Shown here: one piece after another, positions 1-8,100 of the stretch
Layout of the letters: each line of letters starts with the position of its first letter
Numbering within the stretch: position 1 is the first letter of the stretch
Assembly: GCF_035916875.1 (NCBI RefSeq)
Contig: NZ_JAXUHN010000020.1
Coordinates: 1-15,577, forward strand
Reading direction: 5' to 3'
Origin: Methylomicrobium sp035916875
GTDB lineage: Bacteria; Pseudomonadota; Gammaproteobacteria; Methylococcales; Methylomonadaceae
Length of the DNA stretch: 15,577 bases
Notes under the pieces: generated by a model
Seen by the model: the letters and a program-made list of their open reading frames with translations, nothing else
Told to the model about the DNA's origin: nothing
Databases searched by the model: none
Translations under genes and position numbers: made by a program

Positions 1-1
1 G

Positions 2-1386
2 ATTTAAATTGAAGACCTTATAAAGAAGGGATTAAGACTCAATTTTTTCAAGCAATGCGTTCATGGGCGAATATTTAAATTGAAGACCTTATAAAGAAGG
101 GATTAAGACCGGTTTTCGCGTACTCAATATGATAAGCATTAGAATTTAAATTGAAGACCTTATAAAGAAGGGATTAAGACGTCGTTTTGGGCAGCTTTTA
201 TAATCGTTCATTTGATTTAAATTGAAGACCTTATAAAGAAGGGATTAAGACCGAGCGATTCACACCTAGCCGAAGGAATAGATATTTAAATTGAAGACCT
301 TATAAAGAAGGGATTAAGACTGGCTCGTTAATATCTATTATATTTCTCGATATTATTTAAATTGAAGACCTTATAAAGAAGGGATTAAGACGTAGTGGTA
401 ATACATTGCAGCAGAGAAACGACCATTTAAATTGAAGACCTTATAAAGAAGGGATTAAGACAAGACGGCTTCGATACCTTCAATTCTAGATATATTTAAA
501 TTGAAGACCTTATAAAGAAGGGATTAAGACCCTTTCTCCGGAATTGATAATTGGCTGCTCTTAAATTTAAATTGAAGACCTTATAAAGAAGGGACTAAGA
601 CATTACCAATTTTGTAAGACATCTCTGCTCTCCGAGATTTAAATTGAAGACCTTATAAAGAAGGGATTAAGACCCAAAATCCCAGTGCTGTCTTGAATGG
701 CAGCACCATTTAAATTGAAGACCTTATAAAGAAGGGATTAAGACCTTAATTCCTCGCCTGATTCGAGCTTTGCGTATCCATTTAAATTGAAGACCTTATA
801 AAGAAGGGATTAAGACGATTGTGCGTCTATCATGACTGCCTCCTATTGTATTTAAATTGAAGACCTTATAAAGAAGGGACTAAGACGCCGCCTTCTTCCG
901 GGTAAGCATCGTCTGGATGGCCATTTAAATTGAAGACCTTATAAAGAAGGGATTAAGACATTACTTGAGCGAAACGGCACGCCGATAAATTTAAATTGAA
1001 GACCTTATAAAGAAGGGATTAAGACTCCAGAACCTGTAGCTCTCTTGTTGCAATATCTTTATTTAAATTGAAGACCTTATAAAGAAGGTATTAAGACGGT
1101 TGAACTTGGTATAGATGTCGATCAGGTACATGGATTTAAATTGAAGACCTTATAAAGAAGGGATTAAGACTTATTAGCAACTATCAATGCTTGATTATCG
1201 GTTAATTTAAATTGAAGACCTTATAAAGAAGGGATTAAGACTCAGGTGCGGCGGTAACTAGAACTGTAAAATTCGCATTTAAATTGAAGACCTTATAAAG
1301 AAGGGATTAAGACTTGCTGGTTGGTGGTTCATGTCTATACCTCTTTTGTATTTAAATTGAAGACCTTATAAAAAAGGGGTTATTGT
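2..1386 (+). CRISPR. CRISPR array, 20 repeats of 37 bp and 19 spacers, trailer end
   Basis: A 37-bp repeat begins ATTTAAATTGAAGACC and ends GGGATTAAGAC. Copies start at 2, 73, 144, 215, 284, 355, 425, 494, 565, 637, 708, 780, 850, 923, 989, 1061, 1134, 1205, 1277 and 1350. Spacers are unique and 29-36 nt long, mostly 32-36; the one at 960-988 is only 29. Repeats 9 and 13 share a T-to-C change at repeat position 31, and repeat 16 has G-to-T at position 29. The last copy loses the consensus after about position 23, which is typical of the trailer end, so the leader should lie left of the window. The 3' end resembles the ATTGAAAC handle of type I-B/I-D/III crRNAs, which supports + strand transcription. 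Pairing inside the repeat is weak (CCTT with AAGG around six bases). The array probably continues to the left. Subtype cannot be set without effector genes. Confidence 0.98.
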
Positions 1387-1391
1387 TTGAC

Positions 1392-1403
1392 GACAAGCTT
1401 GTC
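1392..1403. repeat. 12-bp perfect palindrome between array trailer and cas2
   Basis: GACAAGCTTGTC is a perfect 12-bp dyad in the 56-bp gap between the degenerate last repeat and cas2. It has no T-tract, so it is not a classical terminator. It could be a small operator site or could be chance. Confidence 0.4.
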
Positions 1404-1442
1404 AACTCAGTCATTAACGCGTGAATGCAGTACTTTATCCAC

Positions 1443-1727
1443 ATGGCTAAACGGCAACTGTATCTGGCGGCGTACGATATTTCCTGTAACAGGCGACTGC
1501 GCAAGGCTCTTTATGTGCTGCGCGGTTATGCCTCGGGCGGGCAAAAGTCGGTGTTTGAATGTTTTTTGACGGCTACCGAAAAACAACAGCTGCTGGAAGA
1601 CATTGCCCAGGTCATTAACCCTGAGGAGGATCGTTTTGTCGTGCTGCGTCTGGCGGGGGTTAAACACATTCGTACGCTTGGCAAAGCGGTGCTTCCTCAG
1701 GACGGTTCGTTTTTTTATGTGGGGTAG
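1443..1727 (+). CDS. cas2: CRISPR-associated protein Cas2 (first copy, Cas2a)
   Basis: This is the small structural subunit of the Cas1-Cas2 integrase, which inserts new spacers at the leader end of a CRISPR array. The protein has 94 residues from this ATG. A ferredoxin-like first strand ends in YLAAYDIS, with the family Asp at residue 12, followed by the QKSVFECFL strand that is usual in Cas2. An in-frame ATG at 1425 would add MQYFIH. I chose 1443 because Cas2 proteins normally reach the YDI motif within about 15 residues; neither start has a clear ribosome binding site. The gene begins only 56 bp after the array and ends 3 bp before cas1. No separate promoter is obvious, so it may be read from the array transcript. 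It differs strongly from the second Cas2 downstream. Confidence 0.92.
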   Translation: MAKRQLYLAAYDISCNRRLRKALYVLRGYASGGQKSVFECFLTATEKQQLLEDIAQVINPEEDRFVVLRLAGVKHIRTLGKAVLPQDGSFFYVG

Positions 1728-1730
1728 TGA

Positions 1731-2687
1731 ATGAGCAGTTTGTATTTGGATCGCAAAAATCTCGGCATTAAATTGGAAGGGCAAGCATTGGCACTGTATG
1801 AAGACGGCGCCAGAAAGGGTTCTGTGCCGTTGCATTTGCTGGAGCGCATCGTGCTGCGAGGAAATGTGCAATTGGAAAGCAGGGTAATGGGGGCGTTGTC
1901 GGAACGCAATATCGGTTTGCTGATGTTGTCAGGCCGCCATAGCGAGGCGACGGCAATGCTGGCCGGACGGTCGCATAGCGATAGCGCTCGGCGTTTGGGG
2001 CAATATTGCACGAGTCTGAACGATGATTTGCGTCTTCCGTTGGCGCGTTGGTTGGTGTTGGTGAAGGTGCGTTCGCAGCAGCGATTATTAAAGCAGGCTA
2101 TAGCGTCGAGGGCCGATTTACGCCATCCATTATTGCGCGCTATCCAAACTTTGAGTGGCATTATTGGTCAGTTGCGGGAAGACCAGTCAATGGTGACGCT
2201 AGCCAGCTTGCGGGGGTTTGAAGGTTCGGCGGCGTCGGCGTATTTTAGCGGTTTTACACAATTGTTTGCGCCGTCGTTAAATTTTACCGGCCGCAACAAG
2301 CGCCCGCCGCCCGATCCGGTCAACGCTTGTTTGTCGCTGGGTTATACCCTGCTGCATTACGATGCGGTGCGGGCTTGCCATCATGTTGGTTTGGATAGCA
2401 TGTTGGGTTTTTATCATGACCTGAGTTTTGGACGTGAATCGCTGGCTTGTGATTTGATGGAACCTTTGCGGCCGGTGATGGATGGTTGGGTGTGGCAGTT
2501 GTTTCGTGAGCGGGAGCTGCGCGTCGAACATTTTAGCGATGATCAAGGCCGTTGTCTGATGAACAAGACCGGTCGGCAGCGTTTTTATGCGTTTTACGAG
2601 GCGAACGCCGCTCCGACTAGGCGTTTGCTGCGGCGTTATGGGCACGCATTGTCCAAGCGTTATCAATTGGCTTATGAGGCTCGTTAA
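1731..2687 (+). CDS. cas1: CRISPR-associated endonuclease/integrase Cas1 (active copy, Cas1a)
   Basis: Metal-dependent integrase that joins prespacers into the CRISPR repeat. The 318 residues are normal for Cas1. An N-terminal beta domain (about 1-85) is followed by an all-helical catalytic domain. The likely metal ligands are all visible: E164 in LRGFEGSAASAYF, H229 in LGFYHDLSFG, and E244 with D241 in CDLMEPLRP. The stretch RPPPDPVNACLSLGYTLL (about 191-208) is also typical. The overall look resembles Cas1 of type I-D or type III loci, but I would not fix the subtype on that. GGGG at 1721-1724 may serve as ribosome binding site. The stop codon overlaps the next start as TAATG, so the two Cas1 paralogues are translationally coupled. 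Confidence 0.96.
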   Translation: MSSLYLDRKNLGIKLEGQALALYEDGARKGSVPLHLLERIVLRGNVQLESRVMGALSERNIGLLMLSGRHSEATAMLAGRSHSDSARRLGQYCTSLNDDLRLPLARWLVLVKVRSQQRLLKQAIASRADLRHPLLRAIQTLSGIIGQLREDQSMVTLASLRGFEGSAASAYFSGFTQLFAPSLNFTGRNKRPPPDPVNACLSLGYTLLHYDAVRACHHVGLDSMLGFYHDLSFGRESLACDLMEPLRPVMDGWVWQLFRERELRVEHFSDDQGRCLMNKTGRQRFYAFYEANAAPTRRLLRRYGHALSKRYQLAYEAR

Positions 2688-3433
2688 TGCGCCCCTTGTA
2701 CATCAATGGCTCGCCCGGTTGCCGGGTGGTGTTGGACGAACCGGCTTTGCGGGTGTCGTTGGCTGACAAGGCAGATCAGCTATTTCCGATATCGCGGGTT
2801 TCCAGGGTGGTGTGCAAAGGCGTTGTCGAGTGGTCGATGTCGGCTCTGCTGGCTTGTGCCGATGCCGGCATTGCAGTGCTGTTTTTGGAGAAAAATGGTG
2901 AATTGCGAGCCAGGTGGCTAGGGCATGCCGGCGAGAGACAGGCGCTGACGCAGCGTTTGGTGGATTTATTGGCGCGCGCGGATGGGCCTGCGCTTTATGA
3001 AAATTGGACGCTATCGATGGAAAAGATGGCCGCCCGCAGTTTTGCTCGGCGGATCGGTTTGATCGATTGGCGGGAAGTGCCGGTGGTGAGTTTACGCCGC
3101 CAGTTGTCTGACAGTTTGGGGAGCGAAGGCCGGCATTGTGCCAATCTGTTGCAAAGTTTAGTGCATGCCGAATTGTTGCTGTGGTTGCCTGAGGCCGGGT
3201 TTGTCGGCGACGATGAGGCGCTGATCGATAATGATATGGATTTGGCCATGTTTTTGAGCCGGTTGTTGGTTTGGGATTTTTATCCGCTACTGCTGGAGGA
3301 CGAGGTGACGGGTGATAAGAATGCGCAGATGCAGGCAATGGCGGTGCTGTATCAACAACGCACAGATCGATGCTATTTGCTATTTCGCAGCACGATCAAT
3401 AAATTGCATCAATTTCTGTTGGCGGTGAGCTGA
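2687..3433 (+). CDS. Divergent Cas1 paralogue, probably catalytically inactive (Cas1b)
   Basis: The protein has 248 residues, about 70 fewer than its neighbour. Its N-terminal part parallels Cas1a: PLYINGSPGCRVVL matches the SLYLDRKNLGIKL strand, FPISRVSRVVCKG matches VPLHLLERIVLRG, and the ALLACADAGIAVLFLEKNGE segment matches ALSERNIGLLMLSGRHSE. A helical segment at about 152-172 (ANLLQSLVHAELLLWLPEAG) resembles the Cas1 helix that begins PVNACLSLGY. The three catalytic signatures are not recognisable: there is no FEGSAA segment in the right context, no GFYH-like His, and no DLMEPLRP-like motif (the equivalent stretch reads LSRLLVWDFYPLL). GSEG at 145-148 is the only possible remnant. It is coupled to cas1 upstream (TAATG) and to the second cas2 downstream (TGATG). 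The role is inferred: a structural, regulatory or repeat-recognising subunit of the integrase. Confidence 0.8.
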   Translation: MRPLYINGSPGCRVVLDEPALRVSLADKADQLFPISRVSRVVCKGVVEWSMSALLACADAGIAVLFLEKNGELRARWLGHAGERQALTQRLVDLLARADGPALYENWTLSMEKMAARSFARRIGLIDWREVPVVSLRRQLSDSLGSEGRHCANLLQSLVHAELLLWLPEAGFVGDDEALIDNDMDLAMFLSRLLVWDFYPLLLEDEVTGDKNAQMQAMAVLYQQRTDRCYLLFRSTINKLHQFLLAVS

Positions 3434-3744
3434 TGGCGGACAGTCAGTTGGGCTTGTATCTGATAGCCTATGACATTGCCAATCCGAAACGCCTGGGCAG
3501 GGTGCACCGAATTTTGAAGAAAGAGGGGTTGCCTGTGCAGTATTCTGTATTTACCGTGGTGATGAAGCGACCTCGGTTGCTGCGATTATTGGATCGTATC
3601 ACAGAGCAGATCGTGTGGATGGAGGATGATGTGCGTTGTTACCGGCTGCCAGAAAATACCGAGACTGTTTCCTTGGGTAAGCAGTATTTTCCCGAGGGTG
3701 TGATGTTGTTTACCGGTGGTGTTGATCGCATATTGGGAAATTGA
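3433..3744 (+). CDS. cas2: CRISPR-associated protein Cas2 (second copy, Cas2b)
   Basis: The 103-residue protein is a clear Cas2: LYLIAYDIANPKRLGRVHRI puts the family Asp at residue 14, then VQYSVFTVVM, and a DDVRCYRLP strand near residues 67-75. Cas2 dimers bridge Cas1 dimers in the integration complex. The start overlaps the stop of the Cas1-like gene (TGATG), so translation is coupled. It closes a four-gene unit with two Cas1-type and two Cas2-type proteins. Similarity to Cas2a is limited to family motifs, so this is not a recent tandem duplicate. It probably pairs with one particular Cas1 paralogue, but which one cannot be told from sequence alone. Confidence 0.93.
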   Translation: MADSQLGLYLIAYDIANPKRLGRVHRILKKEGLPVQYSVFTVVMKRPRLLRLLDRITEQIVWMEDDVRCYRLPENTETVSLGKQYFPEGVMLFTGGVDRILGN

Positions 3745-3917
3745 GTGCGTAATTGGTATTTGGTAGAAACCGGCTTCTTTCTTATGGTCTTTGTTGTGGG
3801 AGCGGCTAGCAATCTTGCTTATCGACGAGACATGATTTTCGTGAAAGCGCCAAGATTAGCTGGCTGAAATCGGTTTTACCTGGGACTTTTTTGTAATTGG
3901 ATGTAATAAGGTTGAGG

Positions 3918-5162
3918 ATGAGGATTTTTCATACATCGGACTGGCATTTAGGCCATAGTCTTCGCGGCTTTGATCGTCAGTTTGAGCATCAATGTTTTCT
4001 TGATTGGTTGCTGGGCCAGATTCGCGAGCAGGATATCGATGCATTGCTAGTCACCGGCGATATTTTCGACAACGCCAATCCGTCTTCGGCATCACAAAAG
4101 CAGTTGTATCGTTTTTTGCAGGCCGCGCGCGAGACCGCGCCCCATTTGCGGGTGGTAATGATCGCCGGTAATCACGATTCGCCAAGCAGGTTGGAGGCAC
4201 CATCACCGTTATTGGATTTGTTTGACACCCGTGTGGTAGGGCAGACGCTACGGAAGCAGGACGGTTCAGTGGATACGGCATCTTTGATTGTGCCGTTGCA
4301 TGACCGGAACGGTGTGTTGCGGGCTTGGTGCCTGGCGGTACCGTTTCTGCGCCCGGGCGATGTGCCCAGAGTCGAGACGGATGGCGATGCCTATTTAGCT
4401 GGGGTGGAAGCCTTGTATCAGCAAGCCTTGCAAGAGGTTTTATCGAAAAGGCAAGCCGGCGAGGCCATTGTGGCGCTGGGGCATTGCCATCTAGACGGAG
4501 GGGCGGTATCACTGGAATCGGAACGGCGGATCGTGGTCGGCGGTCTGGAGTCGTTATCGGTGGCGATTTTTGATCGGCACATTGCCTACGCGGCTCTGGG
4601 CCATTTGCATTTGCCGCAAAGCGTCGGCGGCAGAGATTGGGTGCGTTATAGCGGTAGCCCATTACCGATGTCGTTTTCGGAAATCGATTATCCCCATCAA
4701 GTGGTCTGTGTTGAATTGGAAGGTGAGCAACTTAAATCCATCCAGAGCCATTACGTACCACGCATAGTTGATTTGCTCAGGATTCCCGCCAAGCCAGCGC
4801 CGTTGCCGGACGTTCTGGAAACGCTCGCGGCCTTACCGTTTGCCGAGCCAGCCTTATCCGAAGAGCGTTGGCCTTATCTGGAAGTGCGGGTGCTGTTCGA
4901 TGCGCCGGAGCCTGGCGCGCGATCAGCGATCGAGTCGGTACTGGCCGGCAAACCCGTGCGGTTGGCGGGTATAGATGTCAGCTATCAGCGGGGCAATGAT
5001 CCAGCCAGCACTACCGCGGACCTAGGTTTGGGAGACCTGAGCCACTTGCAGCCAGAAGATGTGCTGAAAAGGCATTATCAAAGCCAATATGGCACTGCCG
5101 TTCCTACTGAACTGTTGCAGGTTTTTCAAGAGTTATTGCTGGAGACGGAGACGCCATCATGA
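3918..5162 (+). CDS. sbcD: Exonuclease subunit SbcD (Mre11-type nuclease)
   Basis: Nuclease subunit of the SbcCD complex, which cleaves hairpins and processes blocked DNA ends with Mn2+. From ATG 3918 the protein has 414 residues, normal for SbcD. The metallophosphoesterase motifs appear in order: D8 and H10 in TSDWHLGHS, D48 in VTGDIFD, N85-H86-D87 in AGNHDSPS, then GHCHL and the ALGHLHLPQ motif further on. A TTG at 3897 would add seven residues; I chose 3918 because SbcD starts with MRIFHTSDWHLG-type sequence and AAGG at 3908-3911 is well spaced. It overlaps sbcC by four bases (ATGA). A 173-bp gap separates it from the cas genes, so it probably has its own promoter, though I could not pick one out. 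Confidence 0.97.
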   Translation: MRIFHTSDWHLGHSLRGFDRQFEHQCFLDWLLGQIREQDIDALLVTGDIFDNANPSSASQKQLYRFLQAARETAPHLRVVMIAGNHDSPSRLEAPSPLLDLFDTRVVGQTLRKQDGSVDTASLIVPLHDRNGVLRAWCLAVPFLRPGDVPRVETDGDAYLAGVEALYQQALQEVLSKRQAGEAIVALGHCHLDGGAVSLESERRIVVGGLESLSVAIFDRHIAYAALGHLHLPQSVGGRDWVRYSGSPLPMSFSEIDYPHQVVCVELEGEQLKSIQSHYVPRIVDLLRIPAKPAPLPDVLETLAALPFAEPALSEERWPYLEVRVLFDAPEPGARSAIESVLAGKPVRLAGIDVSYQRGNDPASTTADLGLGDLSHLQPEDVLKRHYQSQYGTAVPTELLQVFQELLLETETPS

Positions 5163-8100
5163 AAATCCTGGCGATTCGCGGTAAAAATCTGGCTTCTTTG
5201 GCCGGCGAGTTTTCGATCGATTTTCTTGAGCAGCCTTTGGCCTCGGCAGGCTTGTTTGCCATCAGCGGCCCGACCGGCTCGGGTAAATCCACCTTGCTGG
5301 ATACCTTGTGTCTGGCTCTGTTCGACAAAACGCCGCGTTTGCAGCAGGCCGGCAGTAAGGGCGTGCATCTGCGTGATGTCGGCGACGAAACCCTGCCGCC
5401 GCACGATGCCCGCAATTTACTGCGGCGCGGCTCTGCGGAAGGCTATGCCGAAGTGGAATTCATTGGCAACGATCGCCAACATTACCGTTGCCGCTGGAGC
5501 GTGCGGCGGGCGCGTTTACGGGCGGACGGTAAATTGCAGGCCAGCGAAATGACGCTGTTTCGCTTGCCGGAGCTGCAAGCCATCGGCGGCAAGAAAACCG
5601 AGGTGCAGGATGCGATCATAGAAAAGCTGGGCTTGAATTTCGATCAGTTCACCCGCGCGGTGTTGTTGGCTCAAAACGAGTTCAGCGTGTTTTTGAAGGC
5701 TGGCGACGACGAACGGGCCAGTTTGCTGGAAACCTTGACCGGCACCGGCCAGTATAGCGATATTTCCAAACGCGCCTTCGAGCGGGCCAAACTGGAACGG
5801 CAAAAACTCGATGCCTTACTCCATCAACTGGCCGCCCGGCAGCCTCTTGCCGAGAATGAACGGGAGGCATTGCTCGAACAAATTCGAGTGCTGCAAGACG
5901 GCGTCAATCATGCCCAGCAGCAAAAGGCCACGATCGAGACTCATCTTAACTGGCATCAGCGCAATCAGGAACTGCAAACCGCCGAGCTGGACGCGCAAAG
6001 CCGGGTGGGGCAGGCGCAAGACGAACATCTGCAGTCGCAAGCCCGTCGCGACTATTTGAGTTTGATCGAGTCGTTACAGGCAGGGCGTCCTTTGTTAGTC
6101 GATCACGACCGATTGCACGGCGAATGCCAACGGCAACAACAGCAACTCGACGCGGCGGAAACAGCCGTGGCGACTGCGGTGGATAGTCAACAATCGACGA
6201 TGCAAAAACAAAAGGCTGCCGAGCAGTATCTACAAGCGACCGAACAACGGAAAGCAGAGGCGGAGGTCGAAATAGTTAAGGCCCGTGCTTTGGATGTGGA
6301 AATCAATACCTTACTGCCCCAGCATCTCAAGCAGCAACAGGACTTGCTTCAGGCGCGTCATCAGTTGAGCGAATTGCAGGGCCAATGCAATGATGCACAA
6401 CAAAAGCGGCAACAGACCGAGCTGGATTTGGTCGAGTGTTCCGCGTGGCTGGATAGCAATGCTGGTTTGGCGCGTTTGAGCGAACAGTGGCCGCGCTGGG
6501 ACACGCTATTCAAACAAAGCAAGACAATTTCTCATCAACTGGATGCGGCACGGTCGCTTTGCTCGAAAAGCGAAGCCTCGTTGAGTTTGGTTCAGGAAAC
6601 TGTCAAAACCGTTCAAGTTCAACTCGATGGGTTGCAGTCCAAAGTCTCGGAAGCCAATCAACGCAGGGAAACGGCTGAAAGCCACGCAAAGCCATTCGAT
6701 GCCGATGCGTTGACTGCTGAGCATGGTCAACATGAGTTCCGTCTGTCGCAACTGCGCAAGGCCGACTCTTGTTGGTTGGAGCTGACAAAATTGAACTCGA
6801 CGAGTGACAATCAACATCAAGCGTTGCATGCTTTGAAAGAGCAGAGACAACAGTCTCGCGAAGGATTGGAGGTTGTTATCAGCCGGTTGCCGGCACTGGT
6901 CGCCAGTCATGAGCAGGCAGCCAAAATGCTGGACCTGGCCAAACTGGCTTGTAGCGAAAACGTGGAAACGCTGCGCACTCAGCTTCAGCCCGGCTCTGAG
7001 TGCCCGGTCTGCGGTTCCACACAACATCCGTTTGCCAGTGAAGCACACCCGTTGCGCGAGGAATTGAAAGCGTTGGAAACGGAAGTTCAAGCCTGCCTGC
7101 AACGCCGCAAACAAGCGGAGCAGGAGAAAGACCGTTTGAACTTGGATATCCAACAGATCGACAAGCAAGCGGAGGCGGCTAGTGGAGCGCTGGAGACACT
7201 GGCCACGCAAATCGCCGAACAACGAAAGCTTTGGGATGTTCATGCAGAGTCATTGGGCTGTTCATCAATGGCTGACGAGTCGATTACGCCTTGGCTCATT
7301 CAGCAAACCAAGGCGGAAGAGCAGGCGCAGCGCGTTGTATCGGATCGCTTAAAAGCCATGGGCTCGGCATTCTCGGCAAGGGACCAAGCCCGGCAGGCAT
7401 TGGAGGAGATCATCCAACAGCAGTATGGGTTTCAGCAGCAACTGGATCGCGCCAAGGCGGACCAGCAAACTGCCCAAATTGCGCTAGATAACGCCAAAGA
7501 AAAACAGAAAGCCCTGGCCAAGCAATTGGAACAACAGATGGATGAGTTGGATGCCGCTTTTGAAGGCTCTATCTGGCGGCAGGACTGGTTGGCTGATGCG
7601 GAGAGCTTTTATCAGCGCTATCTACAACAAGCGCAAGATTGGCGGACTCGGCAAGTTCAGCGCGAGCAATTAACCAATCAACTGGCGATTCAGCAAACCA
7701 GCTTGGCCGGCTTGCGGAGCAGTGTCGCACAAACTGAAACGCATCTGGATGCCGCGGCTGATTCATTCGGAGGCATTGATGCCGAACTGAGCAACAAACA
7801 GCAGCAGCGCCAAGCCATTTTGAATGGCCGTTCGGTAACGGAAGTGGATGCCGAGTTGGCGAAAGCGCTGAATGAGGCCAAAGTCGCGTTGCAGGCGGCG
7901 ATAACAGCCGCGCATGCGGCGACGACGCAAGCGGCGACGGCGCAGGAAACCGTCAGCCAGCTACGGAACATCCTGGTCGCTCGCCAAGCACAATCGGCAA
8001 CGGCAGAACTACAGCTGACGCAATGGTTACAGGGATTCGCCTTGTTCAGGCCAGAACTGCCACCTTTATCGCTGCTTGATTTGCGCCAGCATTTGCAGCA

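Noticed and set aside
1314..1372. Possible cas promoter in the last spacer or the TATAAA inside each repeat
   Set aside because: TTGCTG with TATACC at 16 bases is weak, and the TATAAA in the repeats has no -35 box at proper spacing; not enough to call.
1407..1871. 154-residue open frame on the - strand across cas2 and the start of cas1
   Set aside because: It lies antisense to a clear Cas2/Cas1 pair and shows no domain; a shadow of real coding sequence.
6506..7243. 245-residue open frame on the - strand inside sbcC
   Set aside because: Antisense to the coiled-coil part of SbcC; low-complexity CAG/GAA codons on one strand leave the opposite frame open by chance.
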